Shown here in pieces: positions 54,916 to 62,486 of a stretch of 64,000 nucleotides of DNA. Origin of the DNA: Arthrobacter sp. QXT-31 (GTDB lineage: Bacteria > Actinomycetota > Actinomycetes > Actinomycetales > Micrococcaceae). The DNA is taken from contig NZ_CP019304.1 in NCBI RefSeq assembly GCF_001969265.1, forward strand, positions 2,108,001 to 2,172,000, in the 5' to 3' direction. The translations under genes and the position numbers were made by a program. A model generated the notes under the pieces. The model was not told the origin of the DNA. It saw only the letters and a program-made list of their open reading frames with translations, and made no database searches. Position 1 is the stretch's first letter, and each line of letters begins with the position of its first letter.

Positions 54916-55910
54916 GCATCACCATCGACAGAGACACTGAGACCACCACCCTCCCGGAACGCATCAGGCGCTTCCCCTTCCCCTTCAACGGGGACATGTA
55001 CCGTTACAGCGCCAACGTCGAACCGGCCAACAAGAACGTGGCAACGGACGCCGGCGCCTGGGGTGCCGGACTGATCGATATCGACGAGTTCTACCACCAG
55101 GAACTGGCGGACCGCGAAGCGATCCTGGGCCGTGACCCGTCGCGCATGGCAGTGCTGCCCCACATGCGGCCCGCCGTGTGGGACACGATCGCGACCCTGC
55201 TGCCCGCCATGGCCGCAGAAAACCCGGAGATCATGTCCTTCCACCGCGAAGGAAACAAGTGCCGCTGGCACAACGGCCTGCAGGACCTGGACATCGAATT
55301 CACCATCGGTGACGACGACTCGCTGCCCATGGAGCCGATGCGGTTCCTTGGCACCCAGATCCAGGACGACATCGTCCTGCTCGACGTCCGGGACAACACC
55401 CTGTGGCTCGACGCCGGTCTGGTCACCTTCGCCGCGGACTGGTCCTTCAATTTCGACGTCGGAATGAGCTTCCTCGAGATACACGGGCCCGTCCCGCGCG
55501 TGAAGGAAGAAAACATCATCAGCCGGGCCGAACAGTTCCTCATGCGTCTGCAGCCCGGCGAACAGTTCAGGCGCACCAACTGGACCATGACCGTCGGCAA
55601 CCGCTTGGACACCTCCACCGAAACCTACCCCGAATGGGGCCCGGACCGGGGACCCATCGCGACCGATCCCGACATGCCGGACAAGCTCCACCTTCGCGTC
55701 GAGGTCCAGCACCTCATCCGGCTCCCCCACACCGGGGTCCTGCTCTTCCTGATCCGCAGCTACCTGCTGCCCCTCAGCGACATCGCCAAGGTCCCTACCT
55801 GGCGCGAAAAGTTTGGCCGTGTCCTGGCCGAACTCCCGGACGACATGGCCGAATACAAGGGCATCATCCGCTACCGCAAGGCTGCATCCGACTGGCTGCT
55901 GGCGGGCTGA
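54912..55910 (+). CDS. DUF3445 heme-dependent oxidative N-demethylase subunit
   Basis: The 332-residue DUF3445 protein belongs to the family that includes the heme oxygenase subunit of dimethylamine monooxygenase. Visible features are FPFPFNGDMYRYS near the N-terminus, DDIVLLDVRDN, LRRTNW-like FRRTNWTMTVGN, HLRVEVQHLIRLPHTGVLLF and a C-terminal YKGIIRYR. The TTG start overlaps the reductase stop. With the preceding two genes it should convert dimethylamine to methylamine and formaldehyde. Confidence 0.85.
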   Translation: MSITIDRDTETTTLPERIRRFPFPFNGDMYRYSANVEPANKNVATDAGAWGAGLIDIDEFYHQELADREAILGRDPSRMAVLPHMRPAVWDTIATLLPAMAAENPEIMSFHREGNKCRWHNGLQDLDIEFTIGDDDSLPMEPMRFLGTQIQDDIVLLDVRDNTLWLDAGLVTFAADWSFNFDVGMSFLEIHGPVPRVKEENIISRAEQFLMRLQPGEQFRRTNWTMTVGNRLDTSTETYPEWGPDRGPIATDPDMPDKLHLRVEVQHLIRLPHTGVLLFLIRSYLLPLSDIAKVPTWREKFGRVLAELPDDMAEYKGIIRYRKAASDWLLAG

Positions 55911-55970
55911 CGGCCCACCTGGCCCGCGCCGTCGGAAATAACTCAGTCATATGGAAGTAATCCATAAAAA

Positions 55971-56043
55971 GGGCTGGACTAGATGTTTTATATGGCGTAG
56001 CTTTTACTGCACAGACGGAATTTAGTGGCCGGGATCACACCGG
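55971..56043 (+). promoter_or_regulatory. oxidase copy 3 promoter with conserved operator
   Basis: TGGACT (55975-55980), a 17-bp spacer, TAGCTT (55998-56003) and GTGGCCGGGATCAC (56025-56038) repeat the dmm promoter plan. The dyad differs by two bases from the dmm version. Confidence 0.65.
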
Positions 56044-56113
56044 GAGATGGTCCCTCCCGGACCGGACGAGGTTCGGAAGGGACCGTCAGCACAGTCTTAT
56101 TTGCACCAACGAT

Positions 56114-56141
56114 GAACAGTTCTGACAAAGGTGAACAGTTC
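56114..56141 (+). promoter_or_regulatory. paired GAACNGTTC elements, oxidase copy 3
   Basis: GAACAGTTC (56114) and GAACAGTTC (56133) start 19 bp apart, with TGACAAAG between, as in the dmm leader. They lie 123 bp before the start codon. Confidence 0.7.
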
Positions 56142-56263
56142 TGAGAATCCATCCGGGCAGGTCGGGATCAACACCCAACATGCCCACACCAGGAAGCCGC
56201 ACCCGCGGCTTCCAGCCAGTAGGCATTTTCATCCTGAATCAGGATCTATCCAAGGAGATAAGC

Positions 56264-58197
56264 ATGACTCTTGATATTGAATCTTCGACTGTTGTTGGGG
56301 TGGCGCATCCGTTGGATCCGTTGTCGCGGGAGGAGATTTCGCGTGCGGTGGGGATTTTGAAGGCTGGTCCTGCTGCGGCGGAGTCGTTCCGTTTTATCAG
56401 TGTTGAGCTGCGTGAGCCGTCCAAGGCTGATCTGCGCAATGGTGTGCAGGTGGTCCGTGAGGCGGACGCGGTGCTGGTGGACCGGGCGGTCGCGCGGTCG
56501 TACGAGGCGGTCGTGAACCTGGAGACGGGCACGGTGGATGCGTGGAAGCAGCTGGCCGAGAATGTCCAGCCGCCGTTCATGCTTGATGAGTTCGCCGAGT
56601 GCGAGGAGCGTGCCGGAAGGACCCGAACGTTATCGCCGCTGGCCAAGCGGGGCCTGACGGACCTGGACCTGGTCTGCTTCGAGCCGTGGAGCGTGGGGTA
56701 TTTCGGTGAGGACAACGAGGGCCGGCGCCTGATGCGTGCCCTGGTCTTCGTCCGGGACGAGGCCGATGACAGCCCGTACGCGCACCCGATCGAGAACTTC
56801 ATTGTTTTCTATGACCTGAACGCCGGGGAGGTCGTCAAGCTCGAGGACGACCAGAAGATCCCCGTCCCTCCGCCCGGGGCAACTACCTGCCCAAGTACGT
56901 CGGCCCGGCCCGCACGGACCTGAAGCCGATCGAGATCACCCAGCCCGAGGGCGCCTCCTTCCAGGTCACCGGCAACCACGTGCGCTGGGCCGACTGGTCC
57001 TTCCGGGTCGGTTTCACCCCCCGTGAAGGCCTGGTGCTGCACCAGCTGAAATTCCGTGACCAGGACGTGGACCGCCCGGTCATCAACCGCGCCTCCCTCT
57101 CGGAAATGGTGGTCCCGTACGGTGACACCGCCCCGGTGCAGGCGAAGAAGAACGCGTTCGATTCCGGTGAGTACAACATCGGCAACATGGCCAACTCCCT
57201 GACCCTGGGCTGTGACTGCCTGGGCGAGATCAAGTACTTCGACGGTCACTCCGTCGATTCCCTGGGCAACCCGTGGACGATCGAGAACGCGATCTGCATG
57301 CACGAAGAAGACGACTCGATCCTGTGGAAGCACTTCGACTTCCGTGAAGGACCGCCGAGACCCGCCGCAACCGCAAGCTCGTGATCTCCTTCATCGCCAC
57401 GGTCGCGAACTACGAATACGCCTTCTACTGGCACCTGTTCCTGGACGGGTCCATCGAGTTCCTGGTCAAGGCCACCGGCATCCTCTCCACCGCCGGCCAG
57501 CAGCCCGGGGAGAAGAGCCCGTACGGCCAGTCCCTGAACAACGACGGCCTCTACGCCCCGATCCACCAGCACATGTTCAACGTCCGCATGGACTTCGAAG
57601 TCGACGGGCCCAACAACGCCGTCTACGAAGTGGACATGGCCTACCCCGAACACAACCCCACCCACACCGCGTTCATGGCCGTGGACCGGCTCCTGGAAAC
57701 CGAGAAGGCCGCGATCCGCAAAACCGACGAGGCCAAGCACCGGTTCTGGAAGATCGTCAACCACGACTCCAAAACATCGTCAACGAACCGTCGCCTACCG
57801 CCTGATCCCCACCAACGGGATCCAGCTCGCCGCCGGAGACGAATCCTACGTCTCCCAACGCGCCCAGTTCGCCCGGAACAACCTCTGGGTCACCGCCTAC
57901 GACCGGACCGAACGCTTCGCCGCCGGCGAGTACCCCAACCAGGCCACCGGCGCCGAGGACGGCCTGCACATCTGGACCCAGAAAGACCGCAACATCGTCG
58001 ATCAGGACCTCGTGGTCTGGTACACCTTCGGCATGCACCACGTCGTCCGCCTCGAAGACTGGCCCGTCATGCCCCGCCAGAACATCGGCTTCATGCTCGA
58101 ACCCCACGGCTTCTTCAACCAAAACCCCACCCTCAACCTCCCCACCGAAACCCGCACCACCAACGGCGGCCACTGCTCCACCGGCAACAACCACTAA
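56264..58197 (+). pseudogene. copper/topaquinone methylamine oxidase, copy 3 (several small deletions)
   Basis: Compared with the reconstructed 647-codon gene, this copy lacks seven bases: one near 56607 and two near 56640 (together restoring frame after a garbled ERAGRTRTLSP stretch), then one each near 56868, 57349, 57772 and 57788. The ATG follows CCAAGGAGATAAGC. Catalytic Asp, topaquinone Tyr, copper His and the STGNNH end are all encoded. Several deletions coincide with those in copy 1 or copy 2. It lies directly downstream of the dmm operon, which would supply its substrate methylamine. Confidence 0.88.
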
Positions 58198-58244
58198 CCA
58201 CCAGCACCAAAAACCAGCAACACAGCACTAACCACCACACAGAC

Positions 58245-58282
58245 GGTCCCCGGGCGCTGCCCCACGGCAGCACCCGGGGACC
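58245..58282. terminator. GGTCCCCGGG-type hairpin after oxidase copy 3
   Basis: This is the mirror copy of the hairpin at 34160, a 17-bp stem between oxidase copy 3 and DUF5134. Confidence 0.6.
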
Positions 58283-58314
58283 ACCTGTATCCACCCCCAA
58301 AACTTTCCCCAGTC

Positions 58315-58355
58315 TTCGGTCCCCGGTGCTGACGGCATCCGCACCGGGGACCGAA
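58315..58355. terminator. GGTCCCCGG-type hairpin before DUF5134 copy 2
   Basis: This is the mirror copy of 34087-34127, a perfect 15-bp stem. Two consecutive hairpins separate the oxidase from DUF5134. Confidence 0.6.
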
Positions 58356-58395
58356 CCCCACCCGGACCCACCCAGACAGTAGGGCGTGATCGAAC

Positions 58396-59052
58396 GTGTT
58401 CCATATCCCCGCACTCACCTGGACCCTCACAGCCGTCCTGCTCATCGCCGGAAGCTACCACCTCGCCCAGGCAGTCCGCGCCCGCCACCTCACCGACCGG
58501 GTCAACAACACCCTCCACGCCCTCATGAACACCCTCATGACCGCCATGCTCTGGAACCTCGGCCCCTCCACCCTGCTCGCCCAAATCGCCATCCTCGCTG
58601 GCGCCGCGCTCTGGTTCACCCTCCAGGCCGTCGCCCGCCCCGAATTCAAACTCCTCTGCGCCGGCAACCAAGGCAGACTCAAATGCGCCTACCACAGCCT
58701 CACCATGGCCGCCGCCGCCACCATGATCACCCTCATGACCACCCACACCCCCACGGCAGCCGCAACCGCAACCGGGACCGGGACCACGACCACCGCGGCG
58801 GGAACCCACACCACCCACCACGGCAGCGCCTACACAACCACCGACACCACAACCACCGCAGCCCTGGGCAACACCCCCGCCATCGCCCTCACCCTCGTCT
58901 TCGCCGCCGCCGCAACCACCTTCCTCATCCTCCGCCACCGCACCACCACAACCACCCACCACGGCCGCAAACACCCCACCCGCACCGAACACGCCCTCGA
59001 AGCCCTCGGCGCCACCACCATGGCCCTCATGTTCGCCACCATGACCACCTAA
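58396..59052 (+). CDS. DUF5134-like His/Met-containing membrane protein, copy 2
   Basis: The 218-residue protein is near-identical to the product of 33387-34046, differing mainly in the Thr-rich linker (THTTHHGSAYTTTD) and by the loss of one Ile-Leu type codon pair near the last helix, with one codon gained in the linker. It lies 198 bp after oxidase copy 3. Retention of an open frame in both copies, beside broken oxidase frames, argues it is expressed and useful. Confidence 0.75.
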   Translation: MFHIPALTWTLTAVLLIAGSYHLAQAVRARHLTDRVNNTLHALMNTLMTAMLWNLGPSTLLAQIAILAGAALWFTLQAVARPEFKLLCAGNQGRLKCAYHSLTMAAAATMITLMTTHTPTAAATATGTGTTTTAAGTHTTHHGSAYTTTDTTTTAALGNTPAIALTLVFAAAATTFLILRHRTTTTTHHGRKHPTRTEHALEALGATTMALMFATMTT

Positions 59053-59209
59053 CCCCCCACACCACCTACCCAAAAGGGTCGTTTAAAACCATCCGGAATT
59101 AGCGTTTCCCCGCCCCGCCAATGGCAGGACGATGGATGTCAAGCCCCTCTCTGGACCATCACACGAGCTAGAGCTCAACCAGACCACACCCTTTTGGAAA
59201 GGCAGTCCG

Positions 59210-60715
59210 ATGCTACATACCTCTGATTCATATCTTGATGCGTGGATGGGCCGGGAAGCCCTCGCCGAGGCTATGATTCCGGTGATCGGTCAGCTGTACC
59301 GTGAAAACAACGTGGTGACCAGCATCCATGGCCGGACGTTGGTCAACAAGTCCACCATGAGCATCCTGAAGGCGCACCGTTTTGCCCGCCGGATCAGCAA
59401 GGACGAGCTGCCCTTGGAAGAGACGGCACCGCTGCTGAACACACTGGCCCAGCTGGACCTGGGTGCCGCTGCCATCGACGTTGCCCGGCTGAACCAGAAG
59501 TTCAAGGCCGACGGCGGGGACCGGACTCTGGAGGAATTCCTCCGCACCGAACTGGCTGAGGTCGTGGGCAAGCGGGGCGCCGACGAGCGCACCAGCACCG
59601 ACGTCGTGCTTTACGGCTTCGGCCGCATCGGCCGCCTCGTGGCCCGCCTGCTCATCGAAAAGGCCGGCGGCGGCCACGGCCTGCGCCTGCGCGCCATCGT
59701 GGTCCGCCGCGGCTCCGACAACGACCTCACCAAGCGCGCCAGCCTGCTGCGCCGCGACTCCGTGCACGGTTCCTTCGAAGGAACCATCCGCGTGGACACC
59801 GAGGCCAACACCATCACGGCCAACGGCGTCCGGATCCAGGTCATCTACTCGGACAACCCGGCCACCATCGACTACACCGCCTACGGCATCAAGGACGCCC
59901 TCCTGGTGGACAACACCGGCCGCTGGCGCGATGCCGAGGGCCTGTCCCAGCACCTGCTGAGCAAGGGCGTGGCCCGCGTACTGCTAACCGCGCCGGGCAA
60001 GGGCGACCTGAAGAACATCGTGCACGGCATCAACCACCGCGACATCACCGATTCGGACCGGATCGTCACGGCTGCCTCCTGCACCACGAACGCCATCACC
60101 CCGGTCCTGCAGGCCCTCAATGACAAGTACGGCGTAGTCCACGGACACGTCGAGACGGTCCACTCGTTCACGAACGACCAGAACCTGATCGACAACTTCC
60201 ACAAGGGCGACCGCCGTGGACGCTCCGCCGCGCTGAACATGGTGATCACCGAAACCGGCGCCGCCAAGGCCGTGGCCAAGGCACTGCCCGAACTGCAGGG
60301 CAAGCTCACCGGAAGCTCCATCCGCGTTCCCACGCCGGATGTGTCCATGGCCATCCTGAACCTGAACCTGGAACGCGGCACCACCAAGGACGAGGTCAAC
60401 AACTACCTCCGCGAGATGGCGCTGCACTCGGACCTGCGCCAGCAGATCGACTACATCGACTCCCCCGAAGTGGTCTCCACCGACTTCGTCGGCTCCCGCC
60501 ACGCCGGCATCGTCGACGGCCTCGCCACCATCTCCAACGACAAGAACCTGGTGCTCTACGTCTGGTACGACAACGAGTTCGGCTACAGCTGCCAGGTGGT
60601 CCGCGTCATGGAGGAGATGGCCGGCGTAAACCGGCCGTCATTCCCCGCGGCGGATGTCGTCGAGGAGGCAATGTCCGTGCTTGCTGCCGCGGAACCGGCC
60701 ACTCCCACGATTTGA
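59210..60715 (+). CDS. gap: glyceraldehyde-3-phosphate dehydrogenase, long form
   Basis: The 501-residue product (ATG 59210 after GGAAAGG) carries an N-terminal extension of about 125 residues (LGREALAEAMIPVIGQLY-like helices) before the NAD-binding domain (LYGFGRIGRLVARLL). The catalytic Cys is in AASCTTNAITP and the end has VWYDNEFGYSCQVVR. Long forms resemble corynebacterial GapB. Cotranscription with pfk suggests service in the assimilatory arm of the RuMP pathway. Confidence 0.92.
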   Translation: MLHTSDSYLDAWMGREALAEAMIPVIGQLYRENNVVTSIHGRTLVNKSTMSILKAHRFARRISKDELPLEETAPLLNTLAQLDLGAAAIDVARLNQKFKADGGDRTLEEFLRTELAEVVGKRGADERTSTDVVLYGFGRIGRLVARLLIEKAGGGHGLRLRAIVVRRGSDNDLTKRASLLRRDSVHGSFEGTIRVDTEANTITANGVRIQVIYSDNPATIDYTAYGIKDALLVDNTGRWRDAEGLSQHLLSKGVARVLLTAPGKGDLKNIVHGINHRDITDSDRIVTAASCTTNAITPVLQALNDKYGVVHGHVETVHSFTNDQNLIDNFHKGDRRGRSAALNMVITETGAAKAVAKALPELQGKLTGSSIRVPTPDVSMAILNLNLERGTTKDEVNNYLREMALHSDLRQQIDYIDSPEVVSTDFVGSRHAGIVDGLATISNDKNLVLYVWYDNEFGYSCQVVRVMEEMAGVNRPSFPAADVVEEAMSVLAAAEPATPTI

Positions 60716-60722
60716 GCTGAAC

Positions 60723-61748
60723 ATGAAAATTGGAATCCTCACCAGCGGTGGCGACTGCCCCGGACTGAATGCTGTCATCCGCGGCGCCGTCCTCAAGGGC
60801 ATTGCCATCCACGGCCACGAATTCGTGGGATTCCGTGACGGTTGGCGCGGAGTGGTTGAGGGTGACGTCATCGACCTCCCCCGGACCATGGTCCGGGGTA
60901 TTGCCAAGCAGGGCGGCACCATCCTGGGCACGTCCCGGACGAACCCGTTCGAGAACGGCGGTGGCCCGGACGTCATCAAGTCGCACATGGACCGCCTGGG
61001 GATCGATGGCATCATCGCCATCGGCGGCGAAGGAACCCTTGCTGCCGCCCAGCGCCTCACCGACGCCGGACTGAAAATCGTCGGCGTCCCCAAGACCGTG
61101 GACAACGACCTCGACGCCACCGACTACACCTTTGGCTTCGACACCGCGGTGCAGATCGCCACCGAAGCGATCGACCGGCTGCGGACCACCGGCGAGTCCC
61201 ACCGCCGGTGCATGATCGCCGAGGTCATGGGCCGGCACGTCGGCTGGATCGCCCTGCACGCCGGCATGGCCGCAGGCGCCCACGCCATCCTCATCCCGGA
61301 GCAGAAAGTCAGCATCGAACAGATCGCCCAGTGGGTGAAGGAAGCCCATGCCCGCGGGCGCGCCCCGCTGGTGGTGGTGGCTGAAGGGTTTGTTCCGGAC
61401 CACATGGAGTCACCGCACTCCGAGCGCGGCCTGGACACGTTCGGACGGCCCCGGCTTGGCGGCATCGCCGACCAGCTGGCCCCGGAAATCGAAGCCCGGA
61501 CTGGCATCGAAACCCGCGCCACCATCCTGGGCCACATCCAGCGCGGCGGCGTCCCGTCCGCATTTGACCGCGTCCTGGCCACCCGCCTGGGCATGGCGGC
61601 CGTCCACTTGGTGGTGGAGGGCCGCTGGGGCACCATGGTGGCCCAGAAGGGCACGGACATTGAACACGTGGGCTTCCAGCAGGCCCTTGGCCGCCTCAAG
61701 ACTGTCCCGCAGCACCGCTACGACGAAGCTGCGGTGCTGTTCGGTTGA
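60723..61748 (+). CDS. pfkA: 6-phosphofructokinase
   Basis: The 341-residue kinase has LTSGGDCPGLNAVIRG, GGEGTLAAAQRL and PKTVDNDLDATDYTFGFDTA. Gly at the GGEGT position favours ATP over pyrophosphate as donor, while Lys in PKTVDND is typical of the actinobacterial mixed group. It makes fructose-1,6-bisphosphate from the fructose-6-phosphate produced by HPS/PHI. It starts 7 bp after gap. Confidence 0.93.
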   Translation: MKIGILTSGGDCPGLNAVIRGAVLKGIAIHGHEFVGFRDGWRGVVEGDVIDLPRTMVRGIAKQGGTILGTSRTNPFENGGGPDVIKSHMDRLGIDGIIAIGGEGTLAAAQRLTDAGLKIVGVPKTVDNDLDATDYTFGFDTAVQIATEAIDRLRTTGESHRRCMIAEVMGRHVGWIALHAGMAAGAHAILIPEQKVSIEQIAQWVKEAHARGRAPLVVVAEGFVPDHMESPHSERGLDTFGRPRLGGIADQLAPEIEARTGIETRATILGHIQRGGVPSAFDRVLATRLGMAAVHLVVEGRWGTMVAQKGTDIEHVGFQQALGRLKTVPQHRYDEAAVLFG

Positions 61749-61794
61749 GCAGCGTTGTTCGGCTGAGCGCTCCTGTTCGGACACAATGGATGGC

Positions 61795-62379
61795 ATGACC
61801 CTCACGACTTTCGCCCTCATCCGCCACGGCCAGACAGACTGGAACGCGCAGCGCCGGCTGCAGGGGTCCAGCGACATCCCGCTGAACGACGTCGGCCGCG
61901 GGCAGGCGCGGAACGCCGTCGCCGCGCTGTCCGGGCAGGAATGGGACACGATCGTCTCCTCGCCGCTGCGCCGCGCGGCGGAAACCGCCGAACTGATCGC
62001 CGCAGGCCTCGGGCTCACGGTGGCCCGCCACGTGCCGGAGCTCACCGAGCGCAGCTTCGGGCTTGCCGAGGGCCTGCAGGCGGGCCCGGAGCTGGAGGCA
62101 TTGCGCATCCCCGGAGGCTTCCGCGGCGGCGAAAGCGACGACGAAGCGGCCTCCCGGGGCCTGACCGCCCTGGAGGCACTGGCCGAGGAGTTCCCCGGAC
62201 GCCGGGTCCTGGTGGTAGCGCATGGCACGCTCCTCCGCCTGACCCTCAGCCTGGCCACCGGAAACACGCTGCGCAGCATCGACAACGCCGTACTGAACCT
62301 GGCCCACCACCACGCCGTCGATGGCTGGCGGCTCGAATACTTCAACGGCGAACCGGTAGTGGAGGCGGTCCACGGCTAG
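61795..62379 (+). CDS. histidine phosphatase superfamily protein
   Basis: The 194-residue phosphoglycerate-mutase-like phosphatase has the phosphohistidine motif LIRHGQTDWNAQRRLQG, SSPLRRAAETAELI, the proton donor region ELTERSFGLAEG and VAHGTLLR. Its substrate is unknown. It is separated from pfk by 46 bp containing short tandem copies of GTTCGGYTGAGC. Confidence 0.88.
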   Translation: MTLTTFALIRHGQTDWNAQRRLQGSSDIPLNDVGRGQARNAVAALSGQEWDTIVSSPLRRAAETAELIAAGLGLTVARHVPELTERSFGLAEGLQAGPELEALRIPGGFRGGESDDEAASRGLTALEALAEEFPGRRVLVVAHGTLLRLTLSLATGNTLRSIDNAVLNLAHHHAVDGWRLEYFNGEPVVEAVHG

Positions 62380-62486
62380 CGATTACGGACGCCGGGTCCT
62401 GCCTCTGCCGGACCCGCGGCTCTGGCCCGGCCGCGACGCGAAGCGTATTCTGAAGGCACGCTTTTTTTGGGGTGTGAACCGCAGGC

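Larger units (their letters stand above)
56253..59084 (+). repeat. right arm of 2.8-kb inverted repeat
   Basis: This is the reverse-complement match to 33355-36193. It contains oxidase copy 3, two hairpins and DUF5134 copy 2, and ends 126 bp before the gap start. Similarity to copy 2's leader continues left to about 56207, so copies 2 and 3 share more upstream DNA than copies 1 and 3. Confidence 0.9.
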
